The notes beneath the pieces are model-generated. The model saw only the letters and a program-made list of their open reading frames with translations, was not told the DNA's origin and searched no databases. A DNA stretch of 64,000 nt from CAIQQQ01 sp040399685 (lineage in GTDB: Bacteria > Pseudomonadota > Alphaproteobacteria > Acetobacterales > Acetobacteraceae), in the NCBI GenBank assembly GCA_040399685.1, contig JBBART010000021.1:1-64000 (forward strand). Direction: 5' to 3'. This document shows positions 43,499-51,756 of this stretch, one piece after another (within the stretch, counting starts at the first letter, position 1; each line of letters starts with the position of its first letter). The translations under genes were made by a program, and so were the position numbers.

Positions 43499-45133
43499 AT
43501 GATCCCTGACCAAATCGCCCAATCCGGATTTGACCACGATTCCGGCCGGTCGCGCCCGGCCCTTGGGCGGGCGGTGGCAGCGACCGCGCATCCGCTTGCC
43601 TCATGGGCCGCGCTGACGATGCTGAAGGCCGGCGGGTCGGCGGTGGATGCGGCCGTGGCGGCGCAGGCGGTACTGACGGCGGTGGAGCCGAATGCGTCCG
43701 GCATTGGCGGCGGCGCGCTGATTTTGGTGGCGCACGGTGGCGGCACCCATGCGTTCGATGGGCTGTCCAGCGCCCCGGCGCGGGTGACGGACCGGTTGGA
43801 GCGCGATTTCGATGGGCGAACCGTGCCGCCCGAACGGGCCGCGTTCGGCGGGCGGACCGTGGGCGTGCCCGGCGCCTTGCGGGCGCTGGAAATGGCGCAT
43901 CGCCGGTTCGGCCGGCTGCCATGGCGCGATCTGTTCGCGCCGGCGATTGAACTGGCAACCGAGGGCTATCCGCTGTCGCCCTATCTGCTGCGGGCCTTGC
44001 TGGAAAATCCCGCGGCCCAGACCGAGCCGACGGCGCGCGCATTGTTCTGCGGCGGCGGCACTGTGCCGCTTCCGGCGGGAACCACGCTGCGCAACCCGGC
44101 CTTGGCGGACACGCTGCGGGCCATCGCCGAGGGCGGTGCCGATGCGTTCTATGAGGGCGAGATTGCGCGCCACATCTGCAAGGCCGTGGCCGCCGACGCC
44201 TTTCCCGGCACGCTGACTGCGGCCGATTTCGCCGCCTATCGCGCCGTGGAGCGTGCCCCGGTGCGCTTTGCCATGGGGGATTTGCAGGTGGCGGCCGGGT
44301 GCCTGCCGGCGTTCGGCGGCACGGCGGTGGGGCAGGTGGTCGGCATTGCCGCCCAACTCGGGCTGGTGGGGCTTGGGTCTGATCTGGCGGTGGACGATAT
44401 CCACATCCTGGCCGAAGCCGGACGGCTCGCCTTCGCCGACCGGGCCGTCTATGCCGGCGATCCGGACGGGCTGGCGGTCGATGCGCGGTCGAGCCTGGAG
44501 CCTGCCTATCTCGCCAGCCGCGCCGCCCTGGTGGACCGGCAGCGTCGCACCGAGGGATTCCCGTCCGGCACGCCCGAAGGCGCCAGCCAGACGAGCCATC
44601 TGTCGATCGCCGATGCTGACGGGTGCGTGGTGTCGATGACCACGACCATCAACAACAATTTCGGCGCGCGCATCACCTGCGGTGGTTTCTACCTCAACAA
44701 CGTCATGACGAATTTCGCCACCAGTCCCGGCAAGGGCGACAATCTGTCGCCAAACGCCATGGCGGCGGGGCGCCGGGCGCGCACCTCGATTGCGCCGTGC
44801 CTCGTCTTTGACGCAGCCGGCGCGCCGCTGGCCGCGATCGGCGCCGGCGGCGGCAATCGCATCATCGGCTATGTGGCCAACGGCCTGCTGCGACTGGCCG
44901 GCGGCCTGCGCGACCCGCAGGCGATTGTCGCCAGCCCGCATGCGCTGAATTTCAGCGGCATCACCGAGATCGAACCGCCGCTGGATCGCCATACCGATGC
45001 CTTGGCGGCGCGCGGCCATTGGGTCATCCCGCGCCGGCTCGACGGCGGCACCCAATGCGTTGTGCGCACGGCCGCGGGGTGGGCGGCCGGCGGCGATCCG
45101 CGACGCGATGGGATGGGGCTGGGGCTTGCGTAG
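43499..45133 (+). CDS. Gamma-glutamyltransferase family protein
   Basis: N-terminal-nucleophile hydrolase of 544 residues. The large subunit begins with GRAVAATAHPLASWAALTMLKAGGSAVDAAVAAQAVLTAVEPNASGIGGGA, all typical (shown here as key stretches: AGGSAVDAA and EPNASGIGGG). Self-cleavage before Thr365 in SQTSHLSIAD would free the catalytic small subunit. NNFGARITCGGFYLNN corresponds to the substrate-binding part. There is no obvious signal peptide, so it may act in the cytoplasm, unlike E. coli Ggt. Activity could be on glutathione, other gamma-glutamyl compounds or cephalosporins. Confidence 0.82.
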   Translation: MIPDQIAQSGFDHDSGRSRPALGRAVAATAHPLASWAALTMLKAGGSAVDAAVAAQAVLTAVEPNASGIGGGALILVAHGGGTHAFDGLSSAPARVTDRLERDFDGRTVPPERAAFGGRTVGVPGALRALEMAHRRFGRLPWRDLFAPAIELATEGYPLSPYLLRALLENPAAQTEPTARALFCGGGTVPLPAGTTLRNPALADTLRAIAEGGADAFYEGEIARHICKAVAADAFPGTLTAADFAAYRAVERAPVRFAMGDLQVAAGCLPAFGGTAVGQVVGIAAQLGLVGLGSDLAVDDIHILAEAGRLAFADRAVYAGDPDGLAVDARSSLEPAYLASRAALVDRQRRTEGFPSGTPEGASQTSHLSIADADGCVVSMTTTINNNFGARITCGGFYLNNVMTNFATSPGKGDNLSPNAMAAGRRARTSIAPCLVFDAAGAPLAAIGAGGGNRIIGYVANGLLRLAGGLRDPQAIVASPHALNFSGITEIEPPLDRHTDALAARGHWVIPRRLDGGTQCVVRTAAGWAAGGDPRRDGMGLGLA

Positions 45134-45166
45134 CGCTCTATGATTGACGCCACGGTCGCATCCCAC

Positions 45167-45180
45167 GATGCTTCGGCATC
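45167..45180 (+). terminator. Small UUCG hairpin before the sulfoquinovose operon
   Basis: GATGC-TTCG-GCATC: a five-base stem with the very stable UUCG loop, 34 bases after the gamma-glutamyltransferase stop. No T-run follows, so termination is uncertain. Confidence 0.35.
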
Positions 45181-45220
45181 AACGGCCAAAAGTGCCGTAA
45201 TTGCCTTTGGGGGAACGAAT

Positions 45221-46465
45221 ATGATCAAGCGAATGGGCCTTGCTGCCGCTATGGCGATTGTGTGGTCCCAGGCAGCCATCGCTGACAGCAACCTCACGGT
45301 GTTCGTCTCAAGCCAGCATCGCCCGGACATCATGCGTCGCGCGTTTGATCGGTTCGAGGCCACCAATCCCGGCACCAAGATCACCATCCAGACCGGCGGC
45401 AACACCTCCGAGTTGCAGGGGGCGTATCTGAACACGGTGATGTCGGCCAAAGACCCGACGCTGGATATCTTCCTGCTCGACATCATTCGCCCCGCCCAGT
45501 TCGCCGCCGCCAACTGGACGGTGCCGTTGAACGACCAGGTGGGCGATGTGCCCACGATGATGCGGAAATATCTGCCGGCCTATGCCGAGGCCGATCAGGT
45601 GGACGGCAAGCTGGTGGCGCTGCCGGCATTTGCCGATGCGATGTTCCTGTATTACCGCAAGGACCTGCTGGAGAAGTATAAACTCGCCGTTCCCAAGACC
45701 TGGGCCGAGTTGTCCGTCGCCGCCAAGACGATCCAGGAAGGCGAGAAAAACCCGGATTTGCAAGGCGTGTCGTTCCAGGCTGCCGCCATCGAGGGCACGG
45801 TCTGCACCTTCCTGCTGCCGTATTGGAGCATGGGCAAGAGCCTCGTGACCGACGGCAAGCTGAACTGGGACCGTGACACGGCGCTGAAATCCTTCGCACT
45901 GTGGACCGGCATGGTCGGCTCCGGCGTGGCGCCGCGCAATGCGGCCGAGATCGCCACCGAAACCACGCGCAAGGACTTCCAGGCCGGCAAGGTCGCGTTC
46001 GGCGTGTTGTGGTCCTATGGCTGGGGCCTGTTCCAGGGCGCTGATTCGGCCGTGAAGGACAAGGTGGGCGTGGCCGTGCTGCCGGCCATGGAGGGCGGCC
46101 AGCCCGTCAGTTGCATCGGCGGCTGGCAGTGGGGCGTGTCGGCGTATTCCACCCACAAGGATGACGCGATCAAGCTGGTGCGGTTCATGTCCAGCCCTGA
46201 CACGTCCAAGCAACTTGCCGTCGAGGCATCGCTGATGCCGGTGTTCCCGGACCTGTATCAGGACCCTGACGTGCTGAAGGCGGTGCCGTGGTTCGCCAAT
46301 GCCTTGCCGGTGGTGACGGCCGCCAAGTCACGCCCCGTGACGGCGCGCTATAACGAGGTCAGCGACATCATCCGCACCCAGACCAACGCGGTTCTGGCAG
46401 GCTCTGTCACGGCTGCCGAGGCCGCGACGCAGATGGAAGCCCGACTGCGCCGGGTGCTGCGCTAG
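45221..46465 (+). CDS. Sugar ABC transporter substrate-binding protein, probably for sulfoquinovose compounds
   Basis: Periplasmic binding protein (family 1) of 414 residues. The ATG at 45221 gives a Sec signal (MIKRMGLAAAMAIVWSQAAIA); GGGGAA precedes it. The mature part has LTVFVSSQHRPDIMRRAFDRFEATNPGTKI, LPAFADAMFLYYRKDLLEKY and VSCIGGWQWGVSAYS, as in trehalose/maltose-type proteins. The ligand is inferred only from the operon, which encodes a sulfoquinovosidase: sulfoquinovose or sulfoquinovosylglycerol. SmoF of Agrobacterium plays this role in a comparable cluster. The first permease gene starts ten bases on. Confidence 0.78.
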   Translation: MIKRMGLAAAMAIVWSQAAIADSNLTVFVSSQHRPDIMRRAFDRFEATNPGTKITIQTGGNTSELQGAYLNTVMSAKDPTLDIFLLDIIRPAQFAAANWTVPLNDQVGDVPTMMRKYLPAYAEADQVDGKLVALPAFADAMFLYYRKDLLEKYKLAVPKTWAELSVAAKTIQEGEKNPDLQGVSFQAAAIEGTVCTFLLPYWSMGKSLVTDGKLNWDRDTALKSFALWTGMVGSGVAPRNAAEIATETTRKDFQAGKVAFGVLWSYGWGLFQGADSAVKDKVGVAVLPAMEGGQPVSCIGGWQWGVSAYSTHKDDAIKLVRFMSSPDTSKQLAVEASLMPVFPDLYQDPDVLKAVPWFANALPVVTAAKSRPVTARYNEVSDIIRTQTNAVLAGSVTAAEAATQMEARLRRVLR

Positions 46466-46474
46466 GCGATAGCG

Positions 46475-47356
46475 ATGGCGCGGAGTTGGCGCGATCCGAG
46501 TGAGGCGACATTGGCGCGGGTGCTTCTGGCACCCGCGTTTCTGCTGCTGGCGTTGATCGTGGTCTATCCGGTCGGCCGCCTGCTGGTGACCAGTGTCTAT
46601 GAGTTGAGCCTGATCTCGGGCCAACCCGCGAAATTCGTGGGACTTGAGAATTTCGCCTTGATGATGGACGACCCGGTGTTCTGGGCGGCGCTGTGGAACA
46701 CCGCGCTGATCGTGCTGGTGACGGTGCCGGGCGCGCTGCTGGCGGGGCTGGCGCTGGCGATGGTGGCCAACATGCCGTTCAAGGTGAAATGGCCGGTCAG
46801 GCTGGCCCTGCTGATCCCGTGGGCATTGCCGCTGGCCTTCGTGGGCACCATTGCCGCCTGGTTCTTCCAGTCCGAATACGGCGTTGTGAACGATGTGCTG
46901 CGGCACTTCCGGCCGGTGAAGATCATCTGGTTCAACTCCGCCACTCTGTCCATGGCGACGGTGTGCCTGACGATCATCTGGAAATCGTCGTCCTTCGTGG
47001 CGCTGATCCTGCTGGCGGGGCTGCAGACGATTCCGGCGGAAATGTATGAGGCCGCTGAGATGGACGGCGCCGGGCGCTTCCGTCAGTTCTGGAGCGTGAC
47101 GCTGCCGTTGCTGCGCCCCTCCATCGTGGTGGCGGCGATTTTCCGCACCATCACGGCCCTGCAAACCTTCGACATCCCGGCCACCATGACGCGCGGCGGG
47201 CCGGGCAACGCCACCACCACGCTGGCGATGTATATCCACCAGACGACGGTGGATTTCCTCGATCTCGGCTATGGCTCGGCGTTGGCCGTGTCGATGTTCG
47301 TCATCAGCATGGTGGTGAGTTTCTTCTACCTCAAGCACATCAGGAGTGTTGCATGA
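46475..47356 (+). CDS. Sugar ABC transporter permease, MalF type
   Basis: Inner-membrane subunit of 293 residues, six hydrophobic segments. The coupling loop reads EMYEAAEMDGAGRFRQFWSVTLPLLRPSIV. The segment before it (ILLAGLQTIPAEM) is standard for MalF/UgpA-like proteins. It overlaps the second permease gene by four bases. Specificity comes from the binding protein, here inferred to be for sulfoquinovose compounds. Confidence 0.85.
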   Translation: MARSWRDPSEATLARVLLAPAFLLLALIVVYPVGRLLVTSVYELSLISGQPAKFVGLENFALMMDDPVFWAALWNTALIVLVTVPGALLAGLALAMVANMPFKVKWPVRLALLIPWALPLAFVGTIAAWFFQSEYGVVNDVLRHFRPVKIIWFNSATLSMATVCLTIIWKSSSFVALILLAGLQTIPAEMYEAAEMDGAGRFRQFWSVTLPLLRPSIVVAAIFRTITALQTFDIPATMTRGGPGNATTTLAMYIHQTTVDFLDLGYGSALAVSMFVISMVVSFFYLKHIRSVA

Positions 47357-48171
47357 GCCCGCTTGCGTTGCGGCGTTTCGCCGCCCTGGCGGTGATTATC
47401 AACGGCCTGTTTCCGGCGATCTGGATTCTGTTCACCTCGCTGAAGACCGAGGGCGAACTGATGCAGACGCCCATCACCTGGTGGCCGCACGCCCCCACGC
47501 TGGACAACTACATCCGCGCCTTTCACGACCAGCCCTTGGCGCGGTTCGTGTTCAATTCGGTGGCCGTGGCGCTGACGTCCACGGCGCTGACGATCTTCAT
47601 CGCAACCCTGGCCGCCTATGCCATCGCGCGGTTGCAGATCAGCTTTCGCAACACCGCCTTGTCGGTGATCATCGCCACCTCCACCTTCCCGTTGGTCACG
47701 CTGCTGGTGCCGCTGTTCGAGACGATGCGGGCGTTGGGTTTGCTCAACAGCTATGCCGCGCTGGTGCTGCCCTACACGGTGCTGAGCCTGCCGGTGTGCA
47801 CGCTGGTGCTGGTGAGTTTCTTCGAGAGTATTCCAGCCGATTTGGAAAATGCCGCCATGGTGGATGGTTGCACCAGGCTTGGGGCGCTGTGGCGGATTCT
47901 GGTGCCGTTGGCAGCCCCCGGCATGTTCACTGCGGGTATTCTCGCGTTCGTGAACGCATGGGACGAATTTCTGTTGGCGCTGTCGTTCAATTCCGTTCCG
48001 GCCTTGCGCACGCTGCCGGTGGGGATCACGCTATATCAAGGTGAATTCAGCTTCCCGTGGCCGATTATCTCGGCGGCACTGGTGGTGGGAATTGTGCCGG
48101 TGGCCGTGCTCATCGTGCTGTTTCAGCAGCGCGTGCTGTCCGGCCTGACAGCAGGGGGCGTCAAAGGGTGA
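47353..48171 (+). CDS. Sugar ABC transporter permease, MalG type
   Basis: Second permease, 272 residues. The coupling loop is DLENAAMVDGCTRLGALWRILVPLAAPG, in which the usual EAAxxDGA reads NAAMVDGC. Membrane segments start LAVIINGLFPAIWILFTSLK. It overlaps the mutarotase gene through a GTGA junction. No ATPase gene is in this operon; a shared MalK/UgpC-type ATPase would be needed. Confidence 0.85.
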   Translation: MSPLALRRFAALAVIINGLFPAIWILFTSLKTEGELMQTPITWWPHAPTLDNYIRAFHDQPLARFVFNSVAVALTSTALTIFIATLAAYAIARLQISFRNTALSVIIATSTFPLVTLLVPLFETMRALGLLNSYAALVLPYTVLSLPVCTLVLVSFFESIPADLENAAMVDGCTRLGALWRILVPLAAPGMFTAGILAFVNAWDEFLLALSFNSVPALRTLPVGITLYQGEFSFPWPIISAALVVGIVPVAVLIVLFQQRVLSGLTAGGVKG

Positions 48172-49013
48172 AGATCGCGGCAGGCGATGCGGAGCTGGTG
48201 CTGGCGCCGGAGATGGGCGGGGCCGTGGTGTCGTGGACGATCGGCGGGCGGCCGATTTTCCGCGTGGCCAATCCAGATGCCGCCGATGCGCGGGCCCATG
48301 CCTGTTATCCGCTGGTGCCGTTTTCCAACCGCGTCGCCAAGCGGCGTTTCTCGTTCGCGGGCCAGGACTACGAGCTGCCGGCATTGCTCGGCGAATGGGC
48401 CATTCATGGCGCGGGCTGGCAATGCGCCTGGACCATGGACGGCACCACGATGAAGCTGGATTATCCTGGCGGCGTGCTGTGGCCGTTTGCGTTTCATGCC
48501 GAGCAGCACTTCGATCTTCGCCCTGATGGGCTGATGGTCACGATGCGCATCACCAACAACCACACAGGCCCGGCGCCGGCCGCGATTGGCCTTCACCCGT
48601 TTTTTGCGCGCAACGCCGAGACGTGTTTGCAGGTTAATACCGGCTCGGTGTGGATCAGCGATGCGCACAAGGTTCCTGTCTCCAACACGCCAGTCCCGGC
48701 CGAATGGGATTTCAGCACGCAGCGTCCGCTGGGGGATGCCGATATCGACAATTGCTTTGCAGGTTGGGATGGGCGGGCCGTTCTCACGTGGCCGGATCGG
48801 CAGGAACGCGTGGTGATGCGCGCCACAGCCCCGTTTCGCCATCTGGTGATCTATGTCCCGCCGGGCGAGGCCTACACGGCCATCGAGCCTGTTTCGAACA
48901 TGAATGACGGGCTGAACCGCATGAATTCCGGCATCGATCACGGCATCCACGTTCTGGCGCCGGGCGAGACGCTTGAAGGCGTGATCACGATGCTTGTAGA
49001 GCCGGCGGCATGA
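48168..49013 (+). CDS. Aldose 1-epimerase family protein, probable sulfoquinovose mutarotase
   Basis: Beta-sandwich mutarotase of 281 residues with a GTG start overlapping the permease stop. Family motifs are FSNRVAKRRFSFAGQDYELP (the NR pair of the substrate pocket), EWAIHGAGWQCAW with the first active His, IGLHPFFARN with the second, and YTAIEPVSNMNDG with the catalytic Glu. Sulfoquinovose pathways use such an enzyme to speed anomer exchange before oxidation, because SQase releases the alpha form. The assignment to sulfoquinovose rests on the neighbours; galactose or glucose mutarotase is the plain alternative. Confidence 0.75.
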   Translation: MKIAAGDAELVLAPEMGGAVVSWTIGGRPIFRVANPDAADARAHACYPLVPFSNRVAKRRFSFAGQDYELPALLGEWAIHGAGWQCAWTMDGTTMKLDYPGGVLWPFAFHAEQHFDLRPDGLMVTMRITNNHTGPAPAAIGLHPFFARNAETCLQVNTGSVWISDAHKVPVSNTPVPAEWDFSTQRPLGDADIDNCFAGWDGRAVLTWPDRQERVVMRATAPFRHLVIYVPPGEAYTAIEPVSNMNDGLNRMNSGIDHGIHVLAPGETLEGVITMLVEPAA

Positions 49014-49768
49014 GCGGCCCGTATGATTCGGTGCGCTATGCCTCGCTGCAGGGCCGCGGTGTGGTCATCACCGGCGGCGCATCTGGCATCGGGGCTGAGA
49101 TGGTGCGCGCGTTCGCCAGCCAGGGCGCGCGGGTGGCGTTTCTGGATATCGACCATGACGCCGGAACCGCGCTGGCCGCCGAAGTGGCCGACAGCCGTTT
49201 CATATCGTGCGACGTGACCGACGTCGCGGCCTTGCGCAAGGCGCTGGAGCGGGCGGAGGCGAAATGCCCGATCAACGCCCTGATCAACAACGCGGCCAGC
49301 GACCAACGGCACAAGATGGGCGATGTGGAACCGGCCCAGTGGCACCACGCGCTGGCGGTCAATCTGGATCACCAGTTCTTCGCCACCCAGGAAGTCGCGC
49401 GCGGCATGGCGCAGCGCGGGCAGGGCTCGGTGGTGATGATGGGCTCCGTGTCGTGGATGCGCGGCAAGCCCGGCATGGTGGGCTACACCACCGCCAAGGC
49501 AGCCATTCGGGGCCTGACCAAAACAATGGCGCGCGAGCTGGGGGCTGCCGGCATCCGGGTGAACTGCATCGTGCCGGGCGCCATTCGCACCGAACGGCAG
49601 GTGCGGCTGTGGGATTCGCCGGCGGTGAACCAGAGGTTCATCGACGACCAGGCGCTGAAGTTCCGCCTCGATGCCAGCCATGTGGCGCGGATGGCGTTGT
49701 TTCTGGCATCCGACGAATCGTCGGGTTGCACCGGCGCCGATTTCCTCGTGGACGCAGGACTGACATAG
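49010..49768 (+). CDS. SDR oxidoreductase, probable sulfoquinovose 1-dehydrogenase
   Basis: Classical short-chain dehydrogenase of 252 residues. The NAD-binding motif is VVITGGASGIGAEMVRAF near residue 18, with D in FLDIDHD favouring NAD+ over NADP+. NNAAS follows at about 92, then catalytic Ser in MMGSVSWMRG and YTTAK for Tyr and Lys, and the closing SGCTGADFLVDAGL. In the sulfo-Entner-Doudoroff route of Pseudomonas putida SQ1 an SDR oxidises sulfoquinovose to its lactone. Its place between the mutarotase and the sulfoquinovosidase supports that role here. The enzymes for the next steps are not seen in the window. Confidence 0.72.
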   Translation: MSGPYDSVRYASLQGRGVVITGGASGIGAEMVRAFASQGARVAFLDIDHDAGTALAAEVADSRFISCDVTDVAALRKALERAEAKCPINALINNAASDQRHKMGDVEPAQWHHALAVNLDHQFFATQEVARGMAQRGQGSVVMMGSVSWMRGKPGMVGYTTAKAAIRGLTKTMARELGAAGIRVNCIVPGAIRTERQVRLWDSPAVNQRFIDDQALKFRLDASHVARMALFLASDESSGCTGADFLVDAGLT

Positions 49769-49773
49769 AACCG

Positions 49774-51756
49774 ATGCAGATCATCCACACCGATGACGGC
49801 TTCGAACTCTGGCTTGAGGACTGGCTTTTGGTGCGCCATGCGCCGGCTACGCCGTTCGTGTCGGTGGGGCGCGGCACTGGGCGGCTTGGCATGTATCGCG
49901 GCAATTTCGATATCGCGGACGATCTGCATGAGCGCATCGATCTGCCGGTGGTGGCGTTCGACGATGGTTGCCTGCTCTTTCGCGCCGATCCGCTTGCGGA
50001 GCCCGCGCTGGTGTTGGGGATGGTGGGTCAGACGCTGGTTGTCGTCCGCCATGCGCCAGACCTGAACCGGTTCTGGTTCCGCATGCATGCCGAAGCGCAG
50101 GAGCATGTGTGGGGCTGCGGCGAGCAGATGTCGTATTTCGACCTGCGCGGCCGGCGCTATCCGCTGTGGACCAGCGAACCGGGCGTGGGGCGTGACAAAA
50201 GCACCGACATAACCCAGCGCGCCGATGCCGAGGGCAAGGCGGGGGGCGATTACTACACCACCAACTACCCGCAGCCGACCTATCTGACGCAACGCCGGCT
50301 GGCGGTGCATGCGGAAACCACCGCCTACAGCGTGTTCGATTTCACAGCACCCGATTGCCACATGTTGGAATTCTGGGCGGCGCCGGAGCGGATCGAGTTC
50401 TTTGCCGACGCCAGCTTCACCGGCCTGGTGGGCCAGCTTTCCAGCCGCTTCGGCCGGCCGCCGCGCTTGCCGGACTGGATCATGGCCGGCGCCGTCATCG
50501 GCCTGAAGGACGGTGCTGACAGCTTCCCGCGTCTGGACACCATCCTGCAGGCCGGCACCGAGGTGTCGGCCCTGTGGTGCGAGGATTGGGCCGGCGTGCG
50601 GCAAACCTCGTTCGGCACGCGGCTGTTCTGGGATTGGCGTTGGAGCCCGGCCCGCCATCCGGATCTGCCGGCCAAGATTGAGGCCCTGCGCGCGCAGGGC
50701 ATCCGCTTCATGGGCTATGCCAACCCCTATTTGTGCGTGGACGGCGTGTTGTTCCCGCAGGCGGAGGCGTTGGGCCATCTGGCGCTGGATGCCGAGGGCG
50801 CCACCTATCGCGTTGATTTCGGCGAGTTCGATGCGGGTGTGATCGACTTCACCAAACCCGAGGCCGCCGCCTGGTTCGCCGAAGCGGTGCTGCAAAAGGA
50901 AATGCTGGATTTCGGCATGTCCGGCTGGATGGCCGATTTCGGGGAATACCTGCCGATCGACGCACGGCTTGCCCACGGCGACGCGCTGGACCTGCACAAC
51001 GCCTGGCCGACAATGTGGGCGAAGGTGAACGCCGACGCCGTGGCCGACCGGCCGGATGCGGTGTTCTTCATGCGGGCCGGGTTCACCGGGGTGCAGCGCT
51101 ACAACCGGCTGTTATGGGCGGGGGATCAATGCGTTGATTTCTCGCGCCATGACGGGCTGGGCACCGTGTTGTGCGGGGCGTTGTCGTCCGGCCTGCTGGG
51201 CAACCCGTATCACCACAGCGATATTGGCGGCTACACCAGCCTGTTCGGCCTGGTGCGGACACCGGAACTGTTCATGCGCTGGACCGAGATGGCGGCGTTT
51301 ACCCCGGTGATGCGCACGCATGAGGGCAATCGCCCGCGCGACAATCTGCAACTGGACCAGGACGAGGCGGTTCTGGCGCATTTCGCCCGCTTCACCCGGC
51401 TGCACCGGGCGCTGCTGCCGCTGCTGGCGCGTCTGGCGGATGAGGCGGTGCAAACCGGACTGCCGCTGCAACGGCCGTTGTTCCTGCACTTCCCGGACGA
51501 CCCGGCGACCTACGCCATCCAGAACGCGTTCCTTCTCGGCGCGGACCTGCTGGTGGCGCCGGTTCTGGCTGCCGCAGCGGAGACCGCACAGGTCTATCTG
51601 CCGGCTGGATGCGCCTGGGTGCATTTTTGGAGCGAGGACCAGCACGCAGGCGGCCAGCACGTGACGGTGGAGGCCCCGATCGGCGCGCCGCCGGTGTTTT
51701 ATCGTGCCGGATCAGCCGAGTCCGCTTTGTTTGCCGCCGCGGCGCAGGCGCTATAG
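49774..51756 (+). CDS. yihQ: Sulfoquinovosidase, GH31 (YihQ/SmoI-like)
   Basis: Cytoplasmic glycosidase of 660 residues that frees sulfoquinovose from glycosides such as sulfoquinovosylglycerol. The nucleophile is Asp388 in GWMADFGEYLP and the acid/base is Asp451 in WAGDQCVDFS. The residues that bind the sulfonate are all present: K245 (GLKDG), E270 (CEDW), R283 and W286 (GTRLFW), and Y487 (GGYTSLF). This is the KERWY set known from the Agrobacterium enzyme; E. coli YihQ has QQRWY. Other GH31 alpha-glucosidases lack it. RTHEGNRPRDN and APIGAPPVFYRAGS also match YihQ. There is no signal peptide, so cleavage follows import. The last six bases overlap the opposing MFS gene. Confidence 0.92.
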   Translation: MQIIHTDDGFELWLEDWLLVRHAPATPFVSVGRGTGRLGMYRGNFDIADDLHERIDLPVVAFDDGCLLFRADPLAEPALVLGMVGQTLVVVRHAPDLNRFWFRMHAEAQEHVWGCGEQMSYFDLRGRRYPLWTSEPGVGRDKSTDITQRADAEGKAGGDYYTTNYPQPTYLTQRRLAVHAETTAYSVFDFTAPDCHMLEFWAAPERIEFFADASFTGLVGQLSSRFGRPPRLPDWIMAGAVIGLKDGADSFPRLDTILQAGTEVSALWCEDWAGVRQTSFGTRLFWDWRWSPARHPDLPAKIEALRAQGIRFMGYANPYLCVDGVLFPQAEALGHLALDAEGATYRVDFGEFDAGVIDFTKPEAAAWFAEAVLQKEMLDFGMSGWMADFGEYLPIDARLAHGDALDLHNAWPTMWAKVNADAVADRPDAVFFMRAGFTGVQRYNRLLWAGDQCVDFSRHDGLGTVLCGALSSGLLGNPYHHSDIGGYTSLFGLVRTPELFMRWTEMAAFTPVMRTHEGNRPRDNLQLDQDEAVLAHFARFTRLHRALLPLLARLADEAVQTGLPLQRPLFLHFPDDPATYAIQNAFLLGADLLVAPVLAAAAETAQVYLPAGCAWVHFWSEDQHAGGQHVTVEAPIGAPPVFYRAGSAESALFAAAAQAL

